Part shown: positions 45,164-56,991 of the stretch, piece by piece
Position numbering within the stretch: the stretch's first letter is position 1
Layout of the letters: each line of letters starts with the position of its first letter
Assembly (NCBI GenBank): GCA_937876775.1
Contig: CALEFA010000061.1
Location: 1 to 64,000 of the forward strand
Length of the DNA: 64,000 nt
Direction of reading: 5' to 3'
From: an uncultured Rhodobiaceae bacterium
GTDB taxonomy: Bacteria; Pseudomonadota; Alphaproteobacteria; RS24
Position numbers and translations under genes: made by a program
Notes under the pieces: generated by a model
Database searches by the model: none
What the model saw: the letters and a program-made list of their open reading frames with translations, nothing else
What the model was told of the DNA's origin: nothing

Positions 45164-45786
45164 TAGCGCGCCGCCGCTTCATTGAGCAACGCCAGAATTT
45201 GTTGACCACGCCCTTGGCGCGCCCAGTCAAAGGCGTCGCGTCCGGTGCTATCGGAAATCATTGGGTTAGCCTTGGCCGCCAGCAAGGCCTTTACCATGAT
45301 CTTATTATTGAGCCTCACCGCGGTGATCAGCGGTGTTTCATAATTATAGCCATCGCGATTGGGATCAGCCCCAGCCGCCAGCAGAGCGTCAACGATTATG
45401 TCGCGCTGGCGCAATACCGCATAGGTCAGCGCCGTGTGGCGGTCGCGGGCGCGCTTATCAATTTTAGCACCGTTCTCGATCAAAAAATTCACCGCCGCCG
45501 GTTGGTTCCACTCAGCCGCAATATGCAAAGCCGATTTCCCCTCATAGCCAAGCTGGTCAATTGTGCTACCGACGAGCACATATTGTTCCATTGTTTCAAC
45601 ATCGCCCGCGCGCGCCGCCTCAATGAAGGGCAAGTCATTAACAGCAGGCAGCTCTTGCGCCCGGCTCGGCTGGCTGAACAAAAGCGTGATCAGCATCAAG
45701 GCCGAAAGTGCGGCATGGCTGGCGCCAACCGCGACCATGCGTCCTGCTTGTCGAAAGTGCGAGATAAGGTGATAATACATATCCAT
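45163..45786 (-). CDS. Secreted ankyrin-repeat protein
   Basis: The 207-residue protein has a signal peptide (hydrophobic about 20-36, cleavage after S-R-A-Q) and four or five ankyrin repeats with the A-L-H-I-A-A-E and T-A-L-T-Y-A-V patterns between about 50 and 200. It should sit in the periplasm and bind a protein partner. The start is ATG 45786; a TTG at 45816 would add ten residues and overlap the divergent promoter. Its stop overlaps the regB start by one base, so it is translated with the redox sensor. Such a link suggests a role in sensing or respiration, but this is inference. Confidence 0.87.
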   Translation of the reverse strand: MDMYYHLISHFRQAGRMVAVGASHAALSALMLITLLFSQPSRAQELPAVNDLPFIEAARAGDVETMEQYVLVGSTIDQLGYEGKSALHIAAEWNQPAAVNFLIENGAKIDKRARDRHTALTYAVLRQRDIIVDALLAAGADPNRDGYNYETPLITAVRLNNKIMVKALLAAKANPMISDSTGRDAFDWARQGRGQQILALLNEAAAR

Positions 45787-45862
45787 GATATAGCCGCCAA
45801 AATGGCTTTGGGGCAAGAGCCTAGAATAACCATCGTCTGACCATGATTTGCAGGGAATTCAA

Positions 45863-46504
45863 ATGAGCGAGAAAAAACTCACCGCGCGTCGTCTAAGCCT
45901 GATTATTACCAGCCTTGGCCTGCTGGTGGTGCTCGGTTTGCTGGTTTTTGAAATGCAGCGCAGCGCACCATCGCAAGAAATTCAATTGAGCCAGAACCGC
46001 GTCGATGTCGGCGGCGACTTCACCCTCATTGACGCGAGCGGCGCCACCCGTACACAAGCCGATTTTGCCGGACGCTATATGCTGATTTATTTTGGCTTTA
46101 CTTATTGCCCCGATGTGTGCCCGATGGCTTTAGATATTATGGGCGCCGCGGTTGAGCAGTTGACCGCCAGCGCGCCGAAAAAAGCAGCACAGCTTCAGCC
46201 ATTGTTCATCTCCATTGATCCGCAGCGCGACACGCCGGAAGCTTTAGCAGAATATTTGAAATATTTTGACACTCGTATTATTGGTCTGACCGGCTCGCAA
46301 GCGCAGATTGACCAGACCATTAAAGCCTATCGCGTCTATGCCGCCAAAGTCGCCGCCGACGCGGGCAAGCCAGCCGATAGCTATATGATGGACCATAGCT
46401 CATTTTTCTATTTGATGGACGGGAGCAATCAATTTGTCGCGCATTTTGATCACGCCACGCCGGCCGAGAAAATTGCCGCCGCTTTGGACAAGCTCATCCG
46501 CTAG
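45863..46504 (+). CDS. SCO1/SenC copper chaperone
   Basis: The 213-residue protein has an N-terminal membrane anchor (about 11-30) and a thioredoxin-like periplasmic domain with the copper motif Y-C-P-D-V-C (C82, C86) and the distal His in M-D-H-S-S-F near 173. It delivers copper to the CuA centre of cytochrome c oxidase. The start is ATG 45863 with AGGGA upstream; a TTG at 45848 would add five residues. It diverges from the ankyrin-regB-regA unit, as senC diverges from regB in Rhodobacter. Its stop overlaps that of the convergent PBP gene. Confidence 0.93.
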   Translation: MSEKKLTARRLSLIITSLGLLVVLGLLVFEMQRSAPSQEIQLSQNRVDVGGDFTLIDASGATRTQADFAGRYMLIYFGFTYCPDVCPMALDIMGAAVEQLTASAPKKAAQLQPLFISIDPQRDTPEALAEYLKYFDTRIIGLTGSQAQIDQTIKAYRVYAAKVAADAGKPADSYMMDHSSFFYLMDGSNQFVAHFDHATPAEKIAAALDKLIR

Positions 46505-48297
46505 TTTCGGAATAACCAATCGAACAGGCCGCCAAGCCCGCGACTGAACGGCTTGCCGGCTGGCAATGCCACATCGTCTAACAGAGCTTTTTGGGTAACC
46601 ATAAATTCATGCCAAATTTGCGCCGGCAACCCACCGCCAGTGACCCGATTCATGGATGCGCCATTGTCATTGCCAACCCAAACGCCAGCCACCAGACTAC
46701 CGCTATAGCCAATGAACCAAGCGTCGCGCCAGTTTTGTGAGGTGCCGGTTTTTCCGGCCAATTCCAACCCTTTAATGCGCGCCGCTCGTCCGGTGCCCTG
46801 ATCGACCGCAGTGCGCAGCATTTTATTGAGCGTACCAATATGGCGCGGCTCAGACACTGGCAAGGGTACTGAAGCCATACGTTCGTATAAAACCGCACCG
46901 CTGCCGGTGGTCACCGAGTTGATGACATAGGGAATGGTCTGGCGGCCACCATTGGCGAAATGCGCATAAGCCGTGGTCAGCTCAAGCAGGTTAACTTCAA
47001 ATGTGCCCAGCGCAATCGACGGATGCGGGCGCATACGGCTGGATATGCCCAAACGCCGGGCCACATCAATGGATTTCTGACGCCCTGTCTGCTCGCTGAT
47101 TTGAACCGCAACCGTGTTGATAGAGCGGGCCAAAGATTGCGCGGCGGTCATGGGGCCGTGATATTTTTCATCATAATTTTTCGGCGACCATTCCCCGACC
47201 GACGTTGGCTGATCGATGAATTGATCGTCCGGCGACAGGCCGGCCTCTAAAGCGGCGAGGTAGACAATTGGCTTAAAAGCCGAGCCAGGCTGGCGGTTGG
47301 CAAGCACGGCGCGGTTGAACGGGCTTTTTTCATACGACCGGCCACCGACCATGGCCCGAATGGCCCCCTCAGGCGTCATCACCACCATAGCCGCTTGCTC
47401 AGCATTGCGCGCCTCGCCTTGGGCGCGCAGAACTTTGTTGATGGCTTTTTCTGCCGCCAATTGAATAATCGGGTCAATCGTCGTCAACACATCAAGGTCT
47501 GAACGCGGATGGCCAACGAAATCTGGCAATTGGCCAAGCGTCCAATCAACAGCATAATGCGCCGCATCGCTGCTGCGGTTGACAATCTTCACCTGCTCGG
47601 CAGCGACTTCTTGCGCCGTCACCGTGTCATAAAATCCGGTTTCACGCATGGCGTTAATCACCAGTAGGGCGCGCTGGCGCGCTGCGTCGGGGTTACGCGT
47701 TGGGGCATAGCGCGACGGGGCTTTTAACAAACCAGCCAGCATCGCCGCCTCGCCGCGCGTCAGGCTTTGCACCGGCCGATTGAAATAAGTCTCCGCCGCC
47801 GCCTTCACCCCATAGGCACCAGCGCCGAAATAAACCCGATTAAAATAGAGCGCCAGAATATCCTGTTTGGTTAGGCGGGCCTCAAGCCAAAACGCCAATA
47901 GTAATTCCTGCACTTTACGTTTGATGGTTCGGTCAGGCGTCAAAAACACATTTTTGGCCAATTGTTGGGTCAGGGTTGAACCGCCCTGAGTGACACGACC
48001 CGAGTTGAGATTGTGCCACATGGCGCGCATCAAGCCGCGCGGGTCGAGGCCGAAATGATTGAAAAACCTGCGGTCTTCAATGGATACAACGGCGTAGACC
48101 AAATGGTCGGGCAAGTCTTCGAAGCGCAAAGCCTGCCCCCCGCGCCGGCCACGCCGCGCCACCAAACGGTCATCAACGCTATAAATACTGACCTCAGGCG
48201 AGCGCGAGACTTTCCACAGATCATCGGTGTCTGGCAAATCAAGGGCATAGTAAAAAACCACACCGGCCAAAGCGATGCCAGCCCACAGACCGAGCAC
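46501..48297 (-). CDS. Penicillin-binding protein 1A-type, transglycosylase/transpeptidase
   Basis: The protein builds and cross-links peptidoglycan. It has a transmembrane anchor, a GT51 domain with E-D-R-R-F-F-N-H near 73-80, G-G-S-T-L-T-Q-Q-L near 102 and R-K-x-Q-E, and a transpeptidase domain with S-A-F-K-P near 335-340, S-I-N near 390 and K-T-G-T-S near 515. From GTG 48297 the anchor helix would be short and lack its basic cytoplasmic side. The frame stays open to 48384 with a typical basic leader but no ATG, GTG, TTG or CTG. An ATT at 48357 preceded by AAGGGG and a 6-nt spacer may be the true start, giving about 618 residues. It follows gyrB by about 40 bp on that reading. Confidence 0.9.
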   Translation of the reverse strand: MLGLWAGIALAGVVFYYALDLPDTDDLWKVSRSPEVSIYSVDDRLVARRGRRGGQALRFEDLPDHLVYAVVSIEDRRFFNHFGLDPRGLMRAMWHNLNSGRVTQGGSTLTQQLAKNVFLTPDRTIKRKVQELLLAFWLEARLTKQDILALYFNRVYFGAGAYGVKAAAETYFNRPVQSLTRGEAAMLAGLLKAPSRYAPTRNPDAARQRALLVINAMRETGFYDTVTAQEVAAEQVKIVNRSSDAAHYAVDWTLGQLPDFVGHPRSDLDVLTTIDPIIQLAAEKAINKVLRAQGEARNAEQAAMVVMTPEGAIRAMVGGRSYEKSPFNRAVLANRQPGSAFKPIVYLAALEAGLSPDDQFIDQPTSVGEWSPKNYDEKYHGPMTAAQSLARSINTVAVQISEQTGRQKSIDVARRLGISSRMRPHPSIALGTFEVNLLELTTAYAHFANGGRQTIPYVINSVTTGSGAVLYERMASVPLPVSEPRHIGTLNKMLRTAVDQGTGRAARIKGLELAGKTGTSQNWRDAWFIGYSGSLVAGVWVGNDNGASMNRVTGGGLPAQIWHEFMVTQKALLDDVALPAGKPFSRGLGGLFDWLFRN

Positions 48298-48397
48298 AAC
48301 AGCCCAATAGGCTATGCGATAAAATCCGCGTCTCGAGCTGGTTGGCTTTTGGCTAATGACACGCCCCTTGCGGACCGTCGGTTAAGACCGCCGGTAC

Positions 48398-50869
<2,472 letters not shown>

Positions 50870-52066
50870 TTAAATGCGGGAGGCCTCGGATGTGGTTGCC
50901 GTCAAACCGGCAAAATCAACATGGCTGACGTTGGCGCCAAAGGCAGCGAAACTTTCCATGTCGGTGCCGGTGATCCAACTTTGCCCGCCAAGGTCGGATA
51001 AAATATCAGCCAAAGCGGCGCGCCGATGGGCGTCTAAATGGGCGGCCACTTCATCGAGAAGTAAAATCGGTACATCGCCCAACCGCGACGCCACACTGCG
51101 GGCCTGTGCCAAAATCAAACCAACCAAGAGCGCCTTTTGCTCGCCGGTTGAACAGGCCGAGGCGGGCATGGATTTAGCCAGATGGCTGACGTGCAGATCG
51201 CTGCGGTGGGGGCCTTCTAATGTCCGACCAGCGGCCGCATCGAGGCCCCGACTTTGGCGCAACTGGTGGCGGAACTGGTCTTCAACTTCAAGCGCCGACT
51301 GATCGCGCAAGGCCGCTTCAAAAGCCCCCTCTAAGGCGACTTCGGCGCGCGGAAACGCATTATCTGGCATTTGCGTTAACCCCTGCGCCAAAACATCAAG
51401 CGCCGACAAACGGGCCGCCGCAATGGCCACACCCTGCAAGGCCATAGTGTCTTCCAAACCGTCGAGCCAGCTATTCTGGCTGAACGATGTGCCATTGGTT
51501 TGCAGCAGTTTATTGCGCTCGCGCATGGCTTTTTCATAATGCGACAAATGCCGCGACAAACCAGCGTCGAGCGTTTGGGCAAACCGGTCGAGGAATTTAC
51601 GCCGTCCGCTGGCGGCGTCGCTGAACAGGCGATCCATAGCCGGCGTGAGCCATAATTGTGGCAGCATGTCGCCAATCACATCAAAGCCGCGTGCGGTCTC
51701 GCCATCAAGCCGCAAACGGCGACCGCTGGCATCCCCCTGATAATCAACACTGACCCGCATCGGACCGGTGGGGCCATCGACATCGGCCAGCACATGCCAG
51801 CCAGCTTGACCATTTTGCGTCATATCGTCGAGCTGGCCACTGCGCAAACCACGGCCTGGCGCGAGCATGGAAATGGCTTCCAAAACATTGGTTTTGCCAA
51901 TGCCATTTTCGCCGGTCAAAATGACTGTGCCCGATTGGCAGTGAATATCGAGTGTGTGGTGCGAACGAAATTGCGTCAGACGCAAGCGAGTTAAATGCGG
52001 CGCCTTGATTGCGCTGCTTGGCTTTAGGCCCGCACGCGCTTGCTCCATCGGCACCGCTTCACTCAT
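50870..52066 (-). CDS. recF: DNA replication and repair protein RecF
   Basis: The 398-residue SMC-like ATPase loads RecA at gaps. Walker A is G-E-N-G-I-G-K-T-N near 52-60; the N-terminal F-R-S-H-H segment, the signature region S-T-G-E-Q-K-A-L-L near 305 and Walker B I-L-L-L-D-E-V-A-A-H-L-D near 335 match RecF. The first 20 residues are a non-conserved extension. The ATG overlaps the dnaN stop by one base (TAATG), so translation is coupled. Confidence 0.94.
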   Translation of the reverse strand: MSEAVPMEQARAGLKPSSAIKAPHLTRLRLTQFRSHHTLDIHCQSGTVILTGENGIGKTNVLEAISMLAPGRGLRSGQLDDMTQNGQAGWHVLADVDGPTGPMRVSVDYQGDASGRRLRLDGETARGFDVIGDMLPQLWLTPAMDRLFSDAASGRRKFLDRFAQTLDAGLSRHLSHYEKAMRERNKLLQTNGTSFSQNSWLDGLEDTMALQGVAIAAARLSALDVLAQGLTQMPDNAFPRAEVALEGAFEAALRDQSALEVEDQFRHQLRQSRGLDAAAGRTLEGPHRSDLHVSHLAKSMPASACSTGEQKALLVGLILAQARSVASRLGDVPILLLDEVAAHLDAHRRAALADILSDLGGQSWITGTDMESFAAFGANVSHVDFAGLTATTSEASRI

Positions 52067-53184
52067 TACACACGCATCGGCATCAGCACATAAAGCGCAT
52101 TGGTGTCTTCGCCATCGCGCACAATGGTTGGCGAGCCACTATCTGCCAGTTCAAAGGTTGCCGACTCGCCGTCCAATTGACCGGTGATGTCCATCAAATA
52201 GCGGGCGTTGAAACCAATATCCATCGCCTCTGACTGATAGCTCACGCTCAACTCATCAGAAGCGCTGCCGCTATCCGGGTTTGACACCGACAGGCTCAAA
52301 CGACCGCCTTCGAGAGACAGTTTAACGGCGCGCGATTTTTCGCTGGAAATTGCCGAGACGCGATCAACGCTTTGCGCGAAACTTTTGGCGTCGACAGCCA
52401 GAACTTTGTCATTATTCAGCGGAATGACGCGGGTGTAATCGGGGAATTTGCCGTCGATTAATTTCGATGTCAGCACAATGTTTGAAAACGCAAAATTGAT
52501 TTTGGTCTCGGAAACCTGCAGGGACACCTCGCCAGCTTCTTCTTCCAAAAGTTTCTGCACTTCATTGACCGTTTTGCGCGGCACAATAATTGCCGGCATA
52601 TCAGCAGCGCCAACTGGCTGAGCCATTTGCACGCGTGCCAGACGGTGACCGTCTGTGGCAACGGCGCGCAACAGCGCTTGGCCGTCGTCTTCCAGCGCGT
52701 GCAAATAAATACCGTTCAAATAATAGCGGGTTTCCTCTTGCGAAATCGCAAAGCGGGTTTTCTCAATCAGCCGACGCAAATCGCCACCCAGCAGGGCAAA
52801 GGCGACAGGCATTTCATCTTGCGCCATGGCCGGAAAATCTTCGCGCGGCAACGTTTGCAGGGCGAAAGACGATTTGCCGGAAATCAAAAGCAAGCGGCCA
52901 CCAGTCTCATCAGTCGATAACTCGACCTGCGCGCCATCTGGCAATTTGCGGACGATATCGTAAAGCATGTGGGCTGGCGCCGTAATCGCACCGGCTTGCG
53001 CAACATCAGCTTCGACGCGCTCGCGCATTTCAATTTCTAAATCGGTTGCCGTCAGGCCGAGAGACCCATTGTCTGCCTCAAGCAGCACATTGGACAAAAT
53101 CGGGATTGTATTGCGACGCTCCACGACACTTTGGACATGATTGAGAGCTTTCAGCAAAGCACTGCGTTCAATTGTTGTTTTCAT
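52066..53184 (-). CDS. dnaN: DNA polymerase III beta subunit (sliding clamp)
   Basis: The 372-residue clamp subunit has three repeated domains of about 120 residues, starting with the K-A-L-N-H-V-Q-S-V-V-E-R pattern and ending with the clamp tail Y-V-L-M-P-M-R-V, where the final hydrophobic residues form the partner pocket edge. Length is normal. It lies about 195 bp after dnaA and its stop overlaps recF. A short inverted repeat GGTTC-TAGT-GAACC lies just upstream at 53210-53223 in its leader. Confidence 0.97.
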   Translation of the reverse strand: MKTTIERSALLKALNHVQSVVERRNTIPILSNVLLEADNGSLGLTATDLEIEMRERVEADVAQAGAITAPAHMLYDIVRKLPDGAQVELSTDETGGRLLLISGKSSFALQTLPREDFPAMAQDEMPVAFALLGGDLRRLIEKTRFAISQEETRYYLNGIYLHALEDDGQALLRAVATDGHRLARVQMAQPVGAADMPAIIVPRKTVNEVQKLLEEEAGEVSLQVSETKINFAFSNIVLTSKLIDGKFPDYTRVIPLNNDKVLAVDAKSFAQSVDRVSAISSEKSRAVKLSLEGGRLSLSVSNPDSGSASDELSVSYQSEAMDIGFNARYLMDITGQLDGESATFELADSGSPTIVRDGEDTNALYVLMPMRV

Positions 53185-53379
53185 GCGACCCTCACTCGGC
53201 TGGACAAGCGGTTCTAGTGAACCACTCTAGGATAATAAATTTCGTTTATTTGGCGCACCGCCAATGGCCGCAAGGGGCCGCGAATCACCGCGTCAAAATT
53301 CAACGAATCTCTGAGTAAACTATAGCAGAATTGCCTCGTAACGGGACTTTTTTTTGCTGAAACCTACGCCTTGCTTGGC

Positions 53380-54921
53380 CTAGTTTTCAAGCATCCGACG
53401 CAACAAATCAACATCTTCATCAAGCGCCGCATCTTCTTCACGCAATTGCTCGATTTTGCGCACCGCATGGATCACAGTTGTGTGGTCACGGCCACCAAAT
53501 TTCCGGCCAATTTCAGGCAAAGAACGTGTCGTCAATTGCTTTGATAAATACATCGCAATTTGCCGTGGGCGCGCTACTGAGCGGGCCCGACGGGCTGACA
53601 GCATATCGCCCATTCGGACGTTGAAATATTCCGCCACACGACGTTGAATCTCGTCAATGGTGACGCGGCGCTCGGATGCCCGCAACAAATCGCGTAGCAC
53701 GTCTTGCGCCATTTCCAAGGAAATCGGCCGACCGACGAAAGATGCATAAGCAACAACCCGATTAAGCGCGCCTTCAAGTTCACGAATATTGCTGACAATA
53801 CGCTGAGCCAAAAACTCCAAAACCGGTTGCGGAATGGAAGCGTTCTCTGCGCGGGCTGACAGCGTGTCGGCTTTCGACTGCAAAATGCCCAAGCGCAATT
53901 CATAATCGGTTGGATGAATATCGGCCACCAGACCCCAGCCAAGGCGCGAGCGAATGCGCTCTTCAATGCCCTCAAGGTCGCTCGGCGACCGGTCGGCTGA
54001 CACAATCACCTGACGATTATGGTCAATTAATGCATTGAAAGTATGGAAGAATTCCTCTTGCGTGGAGTCCTTGCCAGCGATGAATTGAATGTCGTCGATC
54101 ATCAGCACGTCAACTTCACGGAATTGTTGTTTGAAGGCCATTGTGTCTTTGAAACGCAGCGCCCGAATGAACTGATACATGAATTTTTCAGCTGATAAAT
54201 AAAGCACCGTGCGTGACGGGTCTTGGCGGCGAATTTCCCAGGCAATCGCGTGCATCAAATGGGTTTTACCAAGGCCAACGCCACCATATAGAAACAGCGG
54301 GTTAAAGGCCACTGAGTCAGAGCGGGTCAAGCGTTGTGCCGCCGCATGGGCCAGTTCATTAGACTTGCCAACGACAAAATTATCAAAGGTGAAGCGCGGA
54401 TCAAGCGGTGCGCCGACCTCATCGCGTAAAGGCTGTGCCTCGGCAACTGGCGCGACTGGTGTCCGCGCCGCTGTGACCGCTAAGCTTGGTGGCATCATGC
54501 GGCTTGGCATGGCCTTTTGTTCGCGCGGCGCTGGTTTTTCTTGCGATGGCGCCCATTCGGTTTTCATCTCAATATCAATCCGCTTCACGCTCTCGTCTTC
54601 CGCCTGCCAATGCTGGCGAATGCGCGCCAAATAATGCGCTTCAATCCAACTGCGGACGAAACCGGTTGGCACACGCAAGGTCACGCGGCCGCGTTGGGCG
54701 CCTGAGACCTCAAGTAATTTGAACCAGCTATTGAATGTCGCTTCGCCGAGCTCAGCACGCAAACGCGAGCGAACGCGGTTCCATTGTTCGTGTAGTTCTG
54801 ATGATGCGGCGTTGCTTTCAAGAGTTTGAGTTGAGGCGGTCAGCTGCGCTGAAGAGGAATCTGCCCCTTTTTTGTCTTCCCCCGGAAGAACCTTACCATC
54901 GCGCTCGCTCATGCCTGTCAT
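53380..54921 (-). CDS. dnaA: Chromosomal replication initiator DnaA
   Basis: The 513-residue initiator has N-terminal domain I (about 38-105, with W-x-x-V-R-S-R-L and T-F-N-S-W-F), a variable proline-rich domain II (about 110-165), the AAA+ domain with Walker [10 protein letters not shown] near 212-220 and Walker B L-M-I-D-D-I-Q-F, and the DNA-binding domain ending in the signature G-G-R-D-H-T-T-V near 476-483. Start ATG 54921, or ATG 54912 (M-S-E-R-D), each with AGGG-type sites. It heads the dnaA-dnaN-recF-gyrB block on the minus strand. Confidence 0.97.
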   Translation of the reverse strand: MTGMSERDGKVLPGEDKKGADSSSAQLTASTQTLESNAASSELHEQWNRVRSRLRAELGEATFNSWFKLLEVSGAQRGRVTLRVPTGFVRSWIEAHYLARIRQHWQAEDESVKRIDIEMKTEWAPSQEKPAPREQKAMPSRMMPPSLAVTAARTPVAPVAEAQPLRDEVGAPLDPRFTFDNFVVGKSNELAHAAAQRLTRSDSVAFNPLFLYGGVGLGKTHLMHAIAWEIRRQDPSRTVLYLSAEKFMYQFIRALRFKDTMAFKQQFREVDVLMIDDIQFIAGKDSTQEEFFHTFNALIDHNRQVIVSADRSPSDLEGIEERIRSRLGWGLVADIHPTDYELRLGILQSKADTLSARAENASIPQPVLEFLAQRIVSNIRELEGALNRVVAYASFVGRPISLEMAQDVLRDLLRASERRVTIDEIQRRVAEYFNVRMGDMLSARRARSVARPRQIAMYLSKQLTTRSLPEIGRKFGGRDHTTVIHAVRKIEQLREEDAALDEDVDLLRRMLEN

Positions 54922-55067
54922 CCCTACTCTACTTTACGCGGCGCACCGGTGCGCACATGCGCATGGCGGCCTCAGCCATTTATTTTTTTAAGATCCCGCT
55001 GTTCAAACCCCAACCGAGAACCGGTCTTGGATAAACTTGCTCACTTATTTTCTCCGAGCACCCCCAA

Positions 55068-55092
55068 TTCCAAAACAAATGTGGTTTTGGAA
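55068..55092. repeat. Perfect 9-bp inverted repeat in the dnaA leader
   Basis: TTCCAAAAC (55068-55076) and GTTTTGGAA (55084-55092) are perfect inverted copies with a 7-nt loop. There is no T run, so termination is unlikely. An operator or RNA hairpin controlling dnaA is possible. Confidence 0.5.
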
Positions 55093-55335
55093 CAAGCCCA
55101 GTAAGCGATCTGATCTCCTCCGAAGTCTAGTCGATTGTTTTACAATGCATTTTTTTTGAAAGCAATTTTTGCCGCAAAAAACGTGCTGATAAACCGACTC
55201 CTTGACTAAAATTGACGATACAAACTAGCTGCCGATGGCGCAACGGGAAGGAAACAAGAACAGCAAAAAAAATTCACAAAGTTGTCATATTTTTTGTGGC
55301 GCCCATTTTGATCTTCGATATTCGGGCAAATAAAA

Positions 55336-55359
55336 AGGGCGCCCGCGAACGGACGCCCT
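55336..55359 (-). terminator. Rho-independent terminator of rpsT
   Basis: On the minus strand AGGGCGTCCG, loop TTCG, CGGGCGCCCT forms a 10-bp stem with one mismatch, followed by TTTTTA. It lies 23 bp after the rpsT stop and separates rpsT from dnaA. Confidence 0.88.
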
Positions 55360-55382
55360 ATTTTTTACTTTGTGACAGAGGA

Positions 55383-55646
55383 TTAACCGACCGTCGAAAC
55401 GCGCTTTGCGAGACGCGACACTTTGCGCGATGCAGCGCGCTTGTGGACCAAACCTTTTTGACCCGCTTTGGCAATCAATGGCTGTGCCAAACGCAGGGCT
55501 TCTTGGGCTGCGTCTTTATCGCCACTGGCAATTGCTTCTTCAACCGAACGAATAGAAGAGCGCATACGTGAGCGCTTATCGCGATTGAGCGCCGTGCGAC
55601 GGGCAATTTTACGAACCATTTTTTTGGCGGAACTTGTGTTAGCCAT
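55383..55646 (-). CDS. rpsT: 30S ribosomal protein S20
   Basis: The 87-residue, highly basic protein binds 16S rRNA early in 30S assembly. It begins M-A-N-T-S-S-A-K-K and contains [10 protein letters not shown] and V-H-K-R-A-A-S-R-K, typical for S20. AGGAAAG precedes the ATG. A small palindrome GTTTC-TTTA-GAAAC (55659-55672) lies in its leader next to the ribosome site. Placement between an enoyl-CoA hydratase gene and dnaA is common in alphaproteobacteria. Confidence 0.97.
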   Translation of the reverse strand: MANTSSAKKMVRKIARRTALNRDKRSRMRSSIRSVEEAIASGDKDAAQEALRLAQPLIAKAGQKGLVHKRAASRKVSRLAKRVSTVG

Positions 55647-55749
55647 AATATCTTTCCTGTTTCTTTAGAAACTCATCTGTTTGGCCCGCGATTTATGCAA
55701 AGCCTATAATCTGGGCGTTATAAGGTGCCGGATGGCACAGGTCAACCGC

Positions 55750-56526
55750 CTATTTATTGGTAAATTTCGGCGCCCGTTTTTCAATAAAGGCCTGCATGCC
55801 TTCGGTCTGGTCGTCAAAGGCAAACAGCGAGTGGAAAACCTTGCGCTCAAAATGCACGCCCTCGCGCAATGTCGTCTCATAAGCGACATTCACACAGTCT
55901 TTGGCAATCAAAACAGAGGGGCGTGATTTCTCGGCAATCTTCTCAGCCACGCTTATCGCCTCGGTCAATAAATCATCAGCTGGCACAATGCGGCTGACCA
56001 GCCCCGTGCGCTCGGCTTCTTCGGCATCCATCATGCGACCGGTGAGGCACATTTCCATGGCTTTGGATTTACCAACAAAACGGGTCAAGCGTTGCGTGCC
56101 GCCAGCGCCAGGAATAACCCCAAGGTTGATTTCCGGCTGGCCGAATTTGGCCGTATCAGCGGCAATAATGAAATCGCACATCATCGCCAACTCGCAGCCA
56201 CCGCCCAGCGCATAGCCAGCCACCGCAGCAATAATCGGTTTGCGGGCTCGCGCGGCGGCTTCCCAATTGGCTGAAATAAAATCCGCGTTCAGCGCATCGG
56301 CATAGGTCTTGCCGGACATTTCTTTAATATCAGCACCAGCGGCGAACGCTTTGGCAGAGCCGGTCAACACCATGCAGCCGACCTCATCATCGGCTTCAAA
56401 ACCTTGAATGGCGTGCGTGACCTCATCCATCAGCGCGCCACAAAGGGCGTTTAAGGCTTGCGGGCGGTGCAGGGTAATAAGGCCAACCGCGCCGCGTTTC
56501 TCAGAAAGAATATTTTCATATTTCAT
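55750..56526 (-). CDS. Enoyl-CoA hydratase
   Basis: The 258-residue crotonase-family enzyme adds water to trans-2-enoyl-CoA in beta-oxidation. The oxyanion-hole segment [11 protein letters not shown] is near 60-70, the first catalytic Glu is in G-G-G-C-E-L near 109-114 and the second in F-G-Q-P-E-I-N-L-G near 130-138. Both acids are present, so short-chain hydratase activity is likely. It lies upstream of rpsT on the same strand and downstream of the small secreted protein gene. Confidence 0.93.
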   Translation of the reverse strand: MKYENILSEKRGAVGLITLHRPQALNALCGALMDEVTHAIQGFEADDEVGCMVLTGSAKAFAAGADIKEMSGKTYADALNADFISANWEAAARARKPIIAAVAGYALGGGCELAMMCDFIIAADTAKFGQPEINLGVIPGAGGTQRLTRFVGKSKAMEMCLTGRMMDAEEAERTGLVSRIVPADDLLTEAISVAEKIAEKSRPSVLIAKDCVNVAYETTLREGVHFERKVFHSLFAFDDQTEGMQAFIEKRAPKFTNK

Positions 56527-56576
56527 CAGTGTGTCCCCAATTTAAAACCAGTTAAACAAAACAAAGCAGAGCCGCG

Positions 56577-56981
56577 CTAGGGCGTCGGGGTGAGGTTAAA
56601 AACCACCGTCTCTGCGGTAAACGATATTTGCAACATTTCGCTTTCGCGCTGGAAAGTCAAGTGATCGTCAGCCTTTGAGGTGACCTCTTGCCAACCCAAA
56701 TTTGGTAAATTCGAGCGATAGAATTGTTTCACCGCCGCTGGCTTGGAAAACCAGCTGTTATAGGTGGCGCTCATTTGGATGATGCGCCCCTGCGGCTTAT
56801 CGAAAACCAACACTTCATCGACGTTTTCATTCAATTGCGCGGCCAAGGGAATATCTGGCGCGGCCGACAAATAATTGTCTTCAGCCATAGCTGGTGGTGG
56901 TGCCAAAAGCGCAGTCGCAAAAGCCAACATCAGGGCAAAAGCAAAGCGGGAGAGGACAGTCATTTGGTTCATTTCAATCAT
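56577..56981 (-). CDS. Small secreted protein of unknown function
   Basis: The protein of about 134 residues has a signal peptide (hydrophobic core in F-A-L-M-L-A-F-A-T-A-L-L-A, cleavage after P-A-M-A). The mature part is about 100 residues, with F-Y-R-S-N-L-P-N-L-G-W and a final beta-rich stretch. I do not recognise the family. The start is uncertain between ATG 56981, 56972 and 56963; the long reading from 57041 overlaps mutM. It follows mutM by about 11 bp and is probably cotranscribed with it. Confidence 0.72.
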   Translation of the reverse strand: MIEMNQMTVLSRFAFALMLAFATALLAPPPAMAEDNYLSAAPDIPLAAQLNENVDEVLVFDKPQGRIIQMSATYNSWFSKPAAVKQFYRSNLPNLGWQEVTSKADDHLTFQRESEMLQISFTAETVVFNLTPTP

Positions 56982-56991
56982 CTTTGGTAGA

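Larger units (their letters stand above)
54922..55382. other. dnaA upstream region between dnaA and rpsT
   Basis: This 461-bp region holds the rpsT terminator (55336-55359), an AT-rich stretch (about 55130-55210), a 9-bp perfect inverted repeat (55068-55092) and presumably the dnaA promoter and leader. Possible minus-strand promoter boxes are TTGCTT and TAAAAC, 17 bp apart, within 55139-55167. Two loose DnaA-box matches (7 of 9) lie near 55026-55034 and 55185-55195; there is no perfect TTATCCACA, so an origin here is not supported. No coding frame seemed real. Confidence 0.55.

Noticed and set aside
45163-45786. Ankyrin protein as a host-directed effector
   Set aside because: It has an ordinary signal peptide and is coupled to regB; no secretion system or host-linked genes are near.
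54922-55382. Chromosome origin beside dnaA
   Set aside because: Only two loose DnaA-box matches (7 of 9) and one AT-rich stretch; no cluster of TTATCCACA boxes. In many alphaproteobacteria the origin is elsewhere.
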